DNA from: Acidimicrobiaceae bacterium
GTDB taxonomy: Bacteria; Actinomycetota; Acidimicrobiia; Acidimicrobiales; RAAP-2
Length of the DNA stretch: 40,702 nucleotides
Assembly: GCA_003136495.1 (NCBI GenBank)
Contig: PLER01000030.1
Coordinates: 7,780 to 48,481 of the forward strand
Direction of reading: 5' to 3'
Made by a program: the position numbers and the translations under genes. Under the pieces are notes generated by a model. That model had not been told where the DNA came from. It saw only the letters and a program-made list of their open reading frames with translations, and made no database searches. This document shows, piece after piece, positions 26,102-35,619 of the stretch. Positions within the stretch are counted from its first letter, which is position 1. Every line of letters starts with the position of its first letter.

Positions 26102-26449
26102 GGGGACTCCTCAGTTAGGCGACGTCAATCTTGGCGGCGCCGAGATCGTCTTCCAAGTGCACCTTGACAAGGCGGTTGGCCCAGAGTCGGCGGCACTCTT
26201 TGTTGTGATCTCACCTCCGACCTTAACGACTCGCCACTTGGCTCTCACGTTTCACGCGAGAAGGCATCACACGACCGGCCCGCGTCTCCCAACACCGTGA
26301 GCGGCGGGTCGTGCCCCGTCACCAGTCGTCACCCGTTGGCACTCTCTGCGCGCGTTCACACTCGCCGGGACCCCGCCACGCGCTACCGCTACCGTCTCAA
26401 CCGCGTTGATTTCGTGCAATTCTTGTCAACCGACCAAAGGAGGTCGCCC

Positions 26450-27259
26450 GTGCCCGTTTCGCCAGTTCCATTCGGTCGTGTTCGCGAGCTCTTTGACGAA
26501 CAGGTCCGCCGCGGCACGGCCCGTGATGGCACCGGTTCCGAGGTCACCTCGACCAACGAAGTCGTTCGATGGTGCGCCGACGGCGACCTCGGTTGGTCGG
26601 AGATTGCGTGGTCCAATCTCGACGAGTCGAACGCTGACGTCGTGATAGGACAACAGGTCGAGTTCTTCGCCGCGAAGGGACTGGGCTTCGCGTGGCGGGT
26701 GGTCGACACCGATTCACCCACGGACCTCGGTGCTCGCCTCGAGCGAGCCGGGTTCGAATTTGTTGGCACGTCAGAGTTGATGATCGCCCGTGTGACTGAC
26801 GTGCCCCTAGACGTCGCGCTGCCCCCCGGCGTGACGCTCTCCCGTGAAAGCGGTCCGGCGGCCATCGATCGACTCATTGAAGTCCACGAAAGGGTCTTTG
26901 GAATAGACCACTCGCAGCTTCGCCGTTCACTCCTCCTGCAGCTCACGAGTTCACCGCAGCTCGGCGAACTCGTCGTCGCGATGGCCGAGGGCGTTCCCGT
27001 CGCGTCGTCGCGCGTTGACTTTCTCCCCGACCGCGAATTCGCCGGCCTCTGGGGCGGCAGCACGCTGCCCGAGTGGCGGGGAAAGGGACTTTTCCGTGCA
27101 ATGGTTGCGCACCGGTCCCGCGAAGCCGCGATCCGCGGCTACTCATACGTCTACGTCATCGCGTCATCCGAGAGTCAACCCATCTTCACTCGTCTCTCGT
27201 TCGAGTCGTACGGATCCGTGCGCACCTACATGTGGCGACCTCCAGCCACGTCGCCCTAA
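26450..27259 (+). CDS. GNAT family N-acetyltransferase
   Basis: AGLWGGSTLPEWRGKGLFRAMVAHRSREAAIRGYSYVYVIASSESQPIFTRLSFESYGSVRTYMW; GTG start after AAAGGAGG. Confidence 0.85.
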   Translation: MPVSPVPFGRVRELFDEQVRRGTARDGTGSEVTSTNEVVRWCADGDLGWSEIAWSNLDESNADVVIGQQVEFFAAKGLGFAWRVVDTDSPTDLGARLERAGFEFVGTSELMIARVTDVPLDVALPPGVTLSRESGPAAIDRLIEVHERVFGIDHSQLRRSLLLQLTSSPQLGELVVAMAEGVPVASSRVDFLPDREFAGLWGGSTLPEWRGKGLFRAMVAHRSREAAIRGYSYVYVIASSESQPIFTRLSFESYGSVRTYMWRPPATSP

Positions 27260-27390
27260 CGCAGCTCACTGGGCGTCGGTCACAGTAATTCGCAGAACTG
27301 GCGCGGACACGCTCACCGGCGTGCTCGTGGGGGCGATGTCGCTCAACCACCGGTGGTCAAGTCCGCGCTCTAAGACGGAGTCCGATCTAG

Positions 27391-28341
27391 TTACATCGAC
27401 TCGGGTTCGCGGTGGCCAGGGTTATGCGACGCCGGAAGAAAGTGGACTCGGTCCATCGACCCTTCGATCAGCGGCAAGAGGTAGCAGAAGAACGCGACCG
27501 CCACGCCCAGGAACATGAACGAGATGGCGAAGAGGCGAAGGGGACGCTCGTACGACAGAACGCCTCCGAAGGCACCGACGGCCACTCCCATCAGTCCGCC
27601 GATCGCGGCCGTGCGATCCACCTGGACGAGACGCACCGTCGTCACTGCCGTTGCGAACACCGCGAGCGCGCCAATACCCAGGGCCATGCCGAAGAGTGCG
27701 TGCACCACGTAGATCGCCTGGCCGTGGTGGGCTAGCCAAGCCGTTGGACGATTGAGGGGAACATAGAACAACTCCGCGCCCCCAATGAAAAACTCGGCGA
27801 GCGTGCCCACCAACATCGCGACGAAGAGCCCGCGGTGGAGCGTCACGTCGTCGGGTTCTTTCGGCGGTGGCGCTACCTGCGACAAGAGGTAGGCGCTCGC
27901 CTCGTCGGGCAGCGAGGAGTAGGGGTCAGCGATCCGCGACGGTACGGCGACGTGCACCAGGAGGTTGTACGTGACGAGGGCCACGGCTCCGTGCATGATC
28001 ATGAGCGTGACGACGGCCGCAGTCGGTTCGTGCTTGGTGAATAGATAGACATCCGGTATCCACAACACGACAGTCACCAACACCGCTACTCGAAACAGGA
28101 GCCAGCGCGGCGTAGACGAGACGCGCAACACGATGAACCACGCGATACCGGCGGCGAGAACGCCCACGACCGTCAAGGTGCCGTAATCGGCCAAGCGAAA
28201 GTGGGAGAAACCCTTAGTCGCAGGCTTGAGGTGCGTGGCGACTGTCACGATGAGGGCGTTCGCGCCGAGTGAGCACAGTGCCGCGAGGACCGTCACCACG
28301 AGAAGTCGTGTGCTCGAAGGCTGCTCCTCCGATGGTTTCAT
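27391..28341 (-). CDS. Polytopic membrane protein, N-half DUF6069-like plus 4-TM C-half
   Basis: About eight hydrophobic segments separated by a central soluble linker (PSRIADPYSSLPDEASAYLLSQVAPPPKEPDD). Confidence 0.65.
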   Translation of the reverse strand: MKPSEEQPSSTRLLVVTVLAALCSLGANALIVTVATHLKPATKGFSHFRLADYGTLTVVGVLAAGIAWFIVLRVSSTPRWLLFRVAVLVTVVLWIPDVYLFTKHEPTAAVVTLMIMHGAVALVTYNLLVHVAVPSRIADPYSSLPDEASAYLLSQVAPPPKEPDDVTLHRGLFVAMLVGTLAEFFIGGAELFYVPLNRPTAWLAHHGQAIYVVHALFGMALGIGALAVFATAVTTVRLVQVDRTAAIGGLMGVAVGAFGGVLSYERPLRLFAISFMFLGVAVAFFCYLLPLIEGSMDRVHFLPASHNPGHREPESM

Positions 28342-28422
28342 GTCTATGCGCCATCGTGCGAGGGTTCGCTCGGTGAGAGATGGTGAGGGCATGGCGAGGT
28401 TCTCGGTACGTTCCTAGAGCTG

Positions 28423-28617
28423 ATGACCACGTTACCTGCAGGGCGCGAGACATCCGTTGGCGGATCGATGTTCACCTCGCACGTTGGATCAGAACGTCTC
28501 GTCACCTTCGACGAGCAGATCCGAGTGGTTGACGAATCAGGAGAGTTCCTCGGCGAGTTCACGATCAACCCCCACGAGAACTTCCAAACGATGGCGCGAC
28601 AACCCGACGAGAACTAG
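28423..28617 (+). pseudogene. Possible C-terminal remnant of an IS481-like transposase, or a free-standing small protein
   Basis: LVTFDEQIRVVDESGEFLGEFTINPHENFQTM resembles the tail pattern of actinobacterial IS481-type transposases; no catalytic DDE region beside it. Confidence 0.35.
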
Positions 28618-28662
28618 TCTCACGGGTTCGTTTGTCCGGTATTTGGGGTTCAGGTCAAATGG

Positions 28663-28736
28663 TGCGGCTGGAGGGATTCGAACCCCCGACCCTCGGTTCC
28701 GTAGACCGATGCTCTAATCCGCTGAGCTACAGCCGC
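28663..28736 (-). tRNA. tRNA-Arg(ACG)
   Basis: Minus strand GCGGCTGTAGCTCAGCGGATTAGAGCATCGGTCTACGGAACCGAGGGTCGGGGGTTCGAATCCCTCCAGCCGCA; anticodon loop CTACGGA. Confidence 0.96.
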
Positions 28737-28807
28737 GTTGATGACGACTCACAATCCTAGCCGACCGTCTTCTTACTTCATCTCGGTGAACTCACTACGA
28801 TGCCACT

Positions 28808-29995
28808 GTGGCTCGATCATTCGATGACGACTTACCCTCGCTCCTCGATGAAACGAGCGCCACCACCGTCGAGCTTCGCCACGACCTCCACGCCCAGCCG
28901 GAACTTTCCTTCCAGGAGCACCGCACGACCAACGTCATCACCCGACGACTCCTCGATCTCGGATTCGAACTCCGCCCGTGTCCAACGACGAGTGGTGCGG
29001 TCGCCCGGCTCGTTGGTGCGAAGCCGGGCAAGCGGGTCATGGTGCGGGCGGACATTGACGCGCTCCCGGTGCAGGAAGAAAGTGGCGTCGCCTTCTCCTC
29101 CCAGAACGCGGGCGTCATGCACGCCTGCGGCCACGACGTGCACACCGCGAGTCTCCTCGGTCTCGCCGAGGTACTCGCGGGTCGACAGGCGGAACTCGCG
29201 GGCGAGTTCACGTTGCTGTTCCAGCCGGCCGAAGAAGTCATCGGTGGCGCAAAGGCCATGATCGACGGCGGCGTGCTCGAGGAGAACCCCGTCGACTTCG
29301 TCATCGGCGCCCACGTCACCTCCCTCGCCCCCGTAGGGCTCGTGGCCACGCGCGCGGGCGTCTTGATGAGCGACGGACAGACCTTGAGCGTTCACATCAC
29401 GGGCCGCGGGGGCCACGGCGCGATGGCGACGATTGAGGGCAACGTCGTGCTCGCGGTCAGCCATCTTGCACCACGCCTTGGAGAAGTTGTCGACGGGCTG
29501 GTCTACGAGGGTACGAACTGCGCCTGCTCCGCCGGTGTCTTGATGGCCGGCACCGCCAACAACGTGGTGCCGCGACACGCGTTGCTGCGTGGCACGCTGC
29601 GGACATTCACCCCCGACCAGAAAGTTGAAGCCGTTCATCGCTTGCGCGCGCTACTCGCCGAGGTCGACGACACGTTCACGGTCAACTGTGCACTACAACT
29701 CGACGAAGGCACGCCGGCGGTCGTGAACGATCCCGTCGTCGCCGAGCGGGTCGTCGCGAGCGCACAGAAAGTTGTCGGCGCGACCAACGTCCTCGAGTTC
29801 CCGCCGGTGACCCCGAGCGACGACGTCTCGGAGTTCTTGCGACGCGTACCGGGTTGTTACCTCTTCGTCGGTGGGGCGCTCGCCGACGGCTCAAGCGGCG
29901 CGCACCACTCGCCGGAGTTCACCATCGACGACGGCGCCTGTCGTGTCCAGACCGGCGTGTTGGTCCAGAGCGCCGTCGACCTCGCGAAGCCGTAG
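28808..29995 (+). CDS. M20 family metallohydrolase/amidohydrolase
   Basis: VMVRADIDALPVQEESGVAFSSQNAGVMHACGHDVHTASLLGLAEVL...FTLLFQPAEEVIGGAKAMIDGGVLE; GGRGGHGA-type dimerisation motif; HHSPEFTID. Confidence 0.93.
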   Translation: MARSFDDDLPSLLDETSATTVELRHDLHAQPELSFQEHRTTNVITRRLLDLGFELRPCPTTSGAVARLVGAKPGKRVMVRADIDALPVQEESGVAFSSQNAGVMHACGHDVHTASLLGLAEVLAGRQAELAGEFTLLFQPAEEVIGGAKAMIDGGVLEENPVDFVIGAHVTSLAPVGLVATRAGVLMSDGQTLSVHITGRGGHGAMATIEGNVVLAVSHLAPRLGEVVDGLVYEGTNCACSAGVLMAGTANNVVPRHALLRGTLRTFTPDQKVEAVHRLRALLAEVDDTFTVNCALQLDEGTPAVVNDPVVAERVVASAQKVVGATNVLEFPPVTPSDDVSEFLRRVPGCYLFVGGALADGSSGAHHSPEFTIDDGACRVQTGVLVQSAVDLAKP

Positions 29996-30004
29996 GATCG
30001 CGAC

Positions 30005-30769
30005 TCAGTCGTCGGCGAAGAGCCGCGCCGCCCCGCGCATGGGCGCGTCGTTGCCGTTGATCACTACGCGAAAGGGCAGGTGGTCGAACTCCTCAGGGAC
30101 GACGCGTCGCGCGTTACCGCCCGCTAAGTGCACCGTCGTCGCGTGGAACTCCTTTGCGAAGCCTTCGACGATCTCCACCAGTGTCGGGTTCCAGTTGAGG
30201 TCGTCGAGCGAGCGAGCCCGTTCCCCGATGCTTTGGTCGTAGGTCTTGCCGTCGCGAAAGATCTCCGCACCCACGTCGCGTTCTTTTTGCAACGCACCGT
30301 CGATCGCGAGCGCGAGACCGAGCCCCGTGCCCAGGGTCAAGACCAACTCGGTCCCTTCGCCCTCGATGCACCCGAGCGCCGCCATCGTCGCGTCGTTCAC
30401 CACGCGCACTTCGCGACCGGTCTTCTCGCGCAATGCGTCTTGGAGCGCGAAGCCCCGCCAGAGGGCGTCGAGGTCGGGATCCTTCTCGGTCGCCACACCC
30501 CCGGGTCGCGAGAGGTTGCCGGGTTGGACGACGTGGCCGTCGCGGAACTCGCCCGGAAATCCCACCCCGACGCGGCGACAGCCGCTCTTGGCGATGCGCT
30601 CGTCCAAGAACTCGACCAGCCGCGCCGGCGAGCACGGATAGGGGGTAGGGCGCCGGCGCACGCCGCGAACTAAGACGCCGAGGTCGTTCACGTGAGAGAA
30701 CTTGATGTTCGTCGCGCCGATATCGATCGCAAAGATCTGCTCTTGGAGCAGGAGTGATTGATAGGCCAC
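30005..30769 (-). CDS. ROK family kinase, polyphosphate glucokinase-like
   Basis: IFAIDIGATNIKFSHV, VGVGFPGEFRDGHVVQPGN, VVNDATMAALG, LVLTLGTGLGLALAIDG; GTG start 30769 just after upstream stop. Confidence 0.8.
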   Translation of the reverse strand: MAYQSLLLQEQIFAIDIGATNIKFSHVNDLGVLVRGVRRRPTPYPCSPARLVEFLDERIAKSGCRRVGVGFPGEFRDGHVVQPGNLSRPGGVATEKDPDLDALWRGFALQDALREKTGREVRVVNDATMAALGCIEGEGTELVLTLGTGLGLALAIDGALQKERDVGAEIFRDGKTYDQSIGERARSLDDLNWNPTLVEIVEGFAKEFHATTVHLAGGNARRVVPEEFDHLPFRVVINGNDAPMRGAARLFADD

Positions 30770-30771
30770 CG

Positions 30772-31932
30772 CTAAATCGTAGTTAGCGCGCGGGTCCCGC
30801 GGCTCTTGAGCCGGCGGTCCCTCCACCACGGGCTCAGGCGCACGACAAAGACCCGCCGTCCCCCCGCGACCACGGCGGCGGTACCGCGTGGCCGCAGGCG
30901 CAGAGGCACGTGGTGGACGTCGGGCGTGGTGTCGACCAGTTCGGGGAGGTACTTGCCCACCGTCGGGTCCGCGAGACCCGCTAGGACGACGCGGGTGGTG
31001 TGGTTGTTCACGATGGTCGCGGCCCGGGGACCCCAGCGCGCCGCGAGTTGGGCGAAGTCCTGGACGACCGTTACCAACGTCACGTTGAGACCCCGCACCG
31101 TGGCGGCGAGCTCGTCGAGTTCGTCGAGCGACGCCACGCTCGCCGCTTCGTCGAGCACCACCAGGACGCGTCGAGACGAACCCTCTTCGACCTGGCGTTG
31201 CTGTTCCTCGAGCACCATGCGTAGCGCCCCACGGAAGAGCGGTTCGTAGTGACGCTGCTCGCCGCGTGGACTGCAGAGGTACAAGGTGTTGGCACCCTCG
31301 AGGACCCGACGCACGCGGGCGAGCGGTTGGACAAAGCGCCAGGGCATGAGCATCGTCTCGGCGGTCGTCAACACGCCGTCGAGGGTCTTGGGGTCGTGGG
31401 CGAGAAAACGCCGCACCACCTCTTCGGCCACCGAGTTCGGTCGCTCCCCCAACCAGAGCCCCACGTCGTGACGCTCCACGATCTCCGCGACGTCAAAGAT
31501 CGTGCGGCCGCTCTCGGTGGCCAACGTCAAGAGCCCCGCCACCAACCGGGTCGCGAGCGCGTTCCAGAACTCCGTGTCACCTCGCTCACTCGAACCCGAG
31601 GTCATGTCGCGCGCGACCCGCGTGGCCTGACGCAGCGTCACCACGCCCTCTAAGGGATCCCACGTCAGGCCACCGTCGCGCCCGGGCTCGAGGACCTGTA
31701 CGTCACCGAGGCTCGCGCGCCACGACATCGTCGCGGCCACCACGTCGCGCTTGACGCTCGTCACCACCAGCGCGTCGCGCCAACGAAGCAGCGCCGGCAT
31801 CACCAGTGACGACGTTTTGCCGGCCTGCGTGGGACCAACGATGAGCAGCGAACTCGCGGCGTCGATAGTGACGCGAGGGCCGAGGGAGACGCCGTTGAAG
31901 TATCGGCGTCCGAGGGTGGGTCGGTCGTTCAC
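30772..31932 (-). CDS. VirD4/TraG-like coupling ATPase
   Basis: LLIVGPTQAGKTSSLVMPALLRWRDALVVTSVKRDVV (Walker A plus coupling-protein pattern), RRVLVVLDEAASVASLDELDELAATVRGLNVTLVTVVQDFAQLAARWG. Confidence 0.85.
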   Translation of the reverse strand: MNDRPTLGRRYFNGVSLGPRVTIDAASSLLIVGPTQAGKTSSLVMPALLRWRDALVVTSVKRDVVAATMSWRASLGDVQVLEPGRDGGLTWDPLEGVVTLRQATRVARDMTSGSSERGDTEFWNALATRLVAGLLTLATESGRTIFDVAEIVERHDVGLWLGERPNSVAEEVVRRFLAHDPKTLDGVLTTAETMLMPWRFVQPLARVRRVLEGANTLYLCSPRGEQRHYEPLFRGALRMVLEEQQRQVEEGSSRRVLVVLDEAASVASLDELDELAATVRGLNVTLVTVVQDFAQLAARWGPRAATIVNNHTTRVVLAGLADPTVGKYLPELVDTTPDVHHVPLRLRPRGTAAVVAGGRRVFVVRLSPWWRDRRLKSRGTRALTTI

Positions 31933-33098
31933 CGGGTCACTCGCATGGCCGAGTCGGTGTCGATCACGCGCGCGTCGCTCTCGTCGGGTCGCACTCGCAC
32001 AATCGAGCGGTGGGCGCCGTAGCGAACGAGCGCGACGCCCTTGGGCAAGGCCACGAGGTAGCGCTCTTCGCGCGAGCTCAGGCCGAGGACGACGGCCATC
32101 TCTCTCGCCTCGTCGGGTGGCTCGCGAAAGAGCCACGCCGTCTCGCACTCGCGCAGGAGCCCTTGCGCGGCGTCGCGGCGTGCGCTGCCGGCGTCGCCCA
32201 CCGCCGCCACGTCGCTCCAGCGGTGCAGCACCAAGACGTGGGCCACGCCCCTGGCGCGCGCGAGCTTCCACGAACCGCGCAACCAGGCCAGCGCCTCGTC
32301 GTCGGCGAGGAGCGCCCAGGCCTCGTCAATGACGAGATACCCCAACTCGTCGCGCCGCGCCGCCACTTGTTGCGCCGCGGCGACCGCACTTAACACCGCC
32401 ACCGAGAGTGAACTCGACGACCACTGGGCGGAGAGGTCCAGGACGACGAGGTCGCCGGTGAACGCCAGCGGTTCCCCTTCGCCGTCGAAGAGTCCCGCTA
32501 AGTCCCCGTGGACGAAGCGGTAGAGCAGCAGCGCGAGCGACCTCCCTCCGGTCGGCGCCGCACCGGCCAGGTGCGGTTCGAGGATCTCGAAGAGCGAACG
32601 GAGAACGCGCGTGGGTCTCGGGAAGCTGAGGCGACCCCAGGTCTCGTCGAGCGTGAAGTGCTGGTCACTACTGAGCGTTGATCCCTGGGCACTCGCGAGC
32701 AGCGCCCGTAGGAGGCCGCGAGCGTCACGGTCGTCGAGAGAAAAGGGGTTGCACCACCCGTCTCGACCGAGCGTGATGGGGGTCGTCGCGTGCGCGGCGG
32801 CCAACTCGGCGTACTCGCCCTTCGGATCGACGACGACCGCGCGGCGACCTCGGCGCAGCGCCCGCTCGAGTTGCATCTTGACGACCGTGCTCTTGCCCGC
32901 ACCGATCGCGCCCGCGACCACGACGTTCGGGTTCGAGACGAGGCCCGCGCGGTAGGCGTCAAAGACGTCGAAGGCGAACGCGCCGCCGAACTGGGCGACC
33001 CCGAGACTCGGTCCCGCTAGGTCGGCGCCGGCGTCGTGGGCGGGCAGGCGCAAACTCACGAGGTCGCGCGAGGTCGCCCAGTGCGTCCAGTGCTTCAC
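31929..33098 (-). CDS. VirB4/TraC-like ATPase
   Basis: NVVVAGAIGAGKSTVVKMQLERALRRGRRAVVVDPKGEYAELA; LGYLVIDEAWALLADDEALAWLRGSWKLARARG; HRWSDV. GTG start overlaps previous stop (GTGA). Confidence 0.87.
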   Translation of the reverse strand: MKHWTHWATSRDLVSLRLPAHDAGADLAGPSLGVAQFGGAFAFDVFDAYRAGLVSNPNVVVAGAIGAGKSTVVKMQLERALRRGRRAVVVDPKGEYAELAAAHATTPITLGRDGWCNPFSLDDRDARGLLRALLASAQGSTLSSDQHFTLDETWGRLSFPRPTRVLRSLFEILEPHLAGAAPTGGRSLALLLYRFVHGDLAGLFDGEGEPLAFTGDLVVLDLSAQWSSSSLSVAVLSAVAAAQQVAARRDELGYLVIDEAWALLADDEALAWLRGSWKLARARGVAHVLVLHRWSDVAAVGDAGSARRDAAQGLLRECETAWLFREPPDEAREMAVVLGLSSREERYLVALPKGVALVRYGAHRSIVRVRPDESDARVIDTDSAMRVTR

Positions 33099-34159
33099 CA
33101 ACTTGCCCCACCGGGCAGTTGCGCCGCGTACCAGCGCGCCTGCACGCCGCGACCTTGCTCGAGCCGCAGTCCCGCGTCGTGGGCGTGGCGCCATACCTCG
33201 ACGCTGCGCTGGTGGAGGATCTCTAAGGACCTGGCGCGCACCACAACGAAGACCGCCACGCGGATGAGGGCGCGTCCGTTCGCCACTAGCACCTCGCGTT
33301 GGACCATGCGCTCGATGCCACGGGCCGACTGCGCGCTACGTCGAAAGCCAACCGACCGCGCCGATGCGTCGTCGCTGTCGACCTTGTGCGCCGCGCGCGC
33401 CGCGACCCGTGGCGCGCGCCCGCCACTGACGACGTCGACGTGGAGGGCGAGGTCGGCGACCGGTCGGGCGCGAAGGAGCTGCTCCAGCAGCGCACGCGAC
33501 GGCGCCACGGCGGAGAAGTCGCGGACACGAAACACGCGGCACGGACCTTCAGCCGTCCGGACGTAGCTGAAGCGCTCAAGGTAGTGAGAGGTGGAGGTCG
33601 CTCGCGCACCGAGTACGTCACGGGTCAACTCCGCGTCGAGCCGCCAGCCCTCGGGTGGCGACAGATCGGCGGGCAGGGTCAAGAGCGTGTTCGCACCGGC
33701 GCGGTGGTGATGGACGTGTTGAGAGAGATGTCGCGGACCTCGAGCGGCACTGGCCGCGTCCACTAATGCGGCCAGGGACTCGGCGAGCTCGACGTCACGA
33801 CCTGATAGGTCCAGGCGCCCGTGGTGCGCCAGGCGGTAGCCCCGGACGGCGACCTCGCCACCGCTCCACAGCACCACGTCGTCACCGAACTCACGCACGT
33901 TGAACGCGTACCAGTGACGTCGGGCGAGGAATCCACTCAACGCGCCCGCCCACTGTCCAATCGTGCGACCGTCGCCCAGCGGGGCCGCGCACGAGAAAGC
34001 GACCAGTCCGACGATGACCTCGACGAGCGGCCGACGATTCATCACGCCGTCACCCACCAGTGCCAGGCCACTCAACGCGAAGAGCGCCTGGTGGCGACGG
34101 ATCCCCATCCAGGCGGCGTCGGCGTCGGCGGGGCCGAGCGCGACGTGCTCACTCGTCAA
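33095..34159 (-). CDS. SCO6880-like conjugation/T4SS protein (VirB4 N-terminal-region-like); start uncertain (TTG 34159 inferred)
   Basis: N-terminal membrane region, then ~250 aa soluble domain; sits directly before the VirB4-like ATPase. Confidence 0.6.
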   Translation of the reverse strand: MTSEHVALGPADADAAWMGIRRHQALFALSGLALVGDGVMNRRPLVEVIVGLVAFSCAAPLGDGRTIGQWAGALSGFLARRHWYAFNVREFGDDVVLWSGGEVAVRGYRLAHHGRLDLSGRDVELAESLAALVDAASAARGPRHLSQHVHHHRAGANTLLTLPADLSPPEGWRLDAELTRDVLGARATSTSHYLERFSYVRTAEGPCRVFRVRDFSAVAPSRALLEQLLRARPVADLALHVDVVSGGRAPRVAARAAHKVDSDDASARSVGFRRSAQSARGIERMVQREVLVANGRALIRVAVFVVVRARSLEILHQRSVEVWRHAHDAGLRLEQGRGVQARWYAAQLPGGASW

Positions 34160-35258
34160 AGTGCCACCCCACGACCGGCCCGGTGTCGTCGTGGCCGTAA
34201 GCGACGTGGCCGCCGCGCAGTCGAGGCGTCCCGACGGGTGCGGGTAGTGGCTCACCGCCCACCTCGGGCATCGGCGTCTCGGGCACGCCGGGCCAGGTCT
34301 CGAGCCCGAGGTCCTCGCTCCGCTCGGGCGGCCCGGGCGGTTCGACGTTCGGCGTCAGCGCCCGCGCGAGTTGACCAGCGGGCCCTGACGGCGCGTTCGC
34401 CACCGTTCGGGCCGCTCGCCCCTTGAGCCCTTCGAAGTGGTGGAGGGCGGACTGATCGAGCATTGGCACGACCTTGAGCACCAAAAACGGTGTCAACGTC
34501 GCGAGCAGCAACGTGACCGCGCCTACGATGATCTCGGTCGCCGACGAGCCAGTGACTTCGTCGAGTCCCAAGACCAACGTGACCACGATGACGAACTTGG
34601 AAACGGCCACCGCCAGGAAGGTCTCCGCCAATCGCCAGGCGATGCGGCGCATGGAGGGCAGCACGGACAAGGGAACGATGACTGGCACGAGCACGAGGAG
34701 CAGCGTCAACACCACGGTGCGCACGACGAGCTCGCACCAGAGCAGCAGCGTCGCCACCACCACGACGCCCGCGAGCATGAAGACCGCGAACCCCGGGGTC
34801 GACGGCGTAAGACTCGTGAGCGCCTGGGCGAGGGATACCTCGTGGCTCGCCACGTCACTGGCCGCGCTGGCGGACATGGCGTTGACGGTGGTGAGCACGA
34901 GTGACGCGAGGGGCTGAGCGAGGGCGACGCCCGCCACGCACGCGGGCGCGACGCCGAGATAGACGCGCCACAGCGACGAGGCGTCGGCGTGGCGCAGCGC
35001 CGAGATCGTGGCGATCAACAAAGTGATTAGCAGCAACCCCGGGGCCATGACCAGGAGCGTGGTGAACTCCGTCTTGGCCCCCGCGAGCACCGTCGCCGGC
35101 TCACTCGCCGAGAGCAGGACCTTGACGCAGCCATCGAGGAGCCACTGCACCGAGGAGATGATCCAACTCGTCAGGGCGTTGAAGAGGTCGTTGAAGGTCG
35201 ACTTGGCCAGCGACTTGGCGCACGAGGTCGGTGAGAAGAAGCAGAGGAAACCGCTCAT
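34149..35258 (-). CDS. TrbL/VirB6-like polytopic membrane protein
   Basis: MSGFLCFFSPTSCAKSLAKSTFNDLFNALTSWIISSVQWLLDGC then multiple TM segments and hydrophilic Pro-rich tail; ATG 35258 overlaps previous stop (TGATG). Confidence 0.75.
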   Translation of the reverse strand: MSGFLCFFSPTSCAKSLAKSTFNDLFNALTSWIISSVQWLLDGCVKVLLSASEPATVLAGAKTEFTTLLVMAPGLLLITLLIATISALRHADASSLWRVYLGVAPACVAGVALAQPLASLVLTTVNAMSASAASDVASHEVSLAQALTSLTPSTPGFAVFMLAGVVVVATLLLWCELVVRTVVLTLLLVLVPVIVPLSVLPSMRRIAWRLAETFLAVAVSKFVIVVTLVLGLDEVTGSSATEIIVGAVTLLLATLTPFLVLKVVPMLDQSALHHFEGLKGRAARTVANAPSGPAGQLARALTPNVEPPGPPERSEDLGLETWPGVPETPMPEVGGEPLPAPVGTPRLRGGHVAYGHDDTGPVVGWHFDE

Positions 35259-35542
35259 CAGTGCACGCTGAGCCCCGTGTTGAAGAAGAAGTTGATGAGC
35301 GTCGGGGCCGCGCCGATCAGTACGGCCGCCACGAGCGACGTCAACACCGCTCGACGACCCGAGGACGAGTGGTGCGTGTTCTGAGTGTGACTCCCAACCG
35401 CCCACAGGGCCGCGCCGAGCAGGAGCGCGATGAGCGCACCGATCAACGCCCACGAGGCGATTCCGTCGGCGATTGACTGGAGCGCCGCGCTGCCGGGCAG
35501 GTCCGAGGTGGAGGGATTCAGTTGCACACCGGCGAAGATCAC
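35258..35542 (-). CDS. DUF6112/VirB2-like small membrane protein (pilin-like)
   Basis: Two TM segments: IASWALIGALIALLLGAALWAVGS...AVLTSLVAAVLIGAAPTLINFFFNTGLSVH. Confidence 0.7.
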   Translation of the reverse strand: MIFAGVQLNPSTSDLPGSAALQSIADGIASWALIGALIALLLGAALWAVGSHTQNTHHSSSGRRAVLTSLVAAVLIGAAPTLINFFFNTGLSVH

Positions 35543-35619
35543 GGTTCTCTCGCTTTCGACTAGGGGTGCCCAACGGTCGCCATCGCTGGAATTCGGGGCG
35601 AGTCTGCGAGACTGGAGAC

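Noticed and set aside
26105-26215. Minus-strand peptide ...ECRRLWANRLVKVHLEDDLGAAKIDVA*
   Set aside because: Looks protein-like but no acceptable start codon after the upstream in-frame stop; left as uncertain.
25929-26300. 123-aa plus ORF
   Set aside because: Opposes the RBS-preceded Lys-rich micro-ORF and has no recognisable domain or convincing start.
28832-29638. 268-aa minus ORF
   Set aside because: Antisense to the M20 hydrolase.
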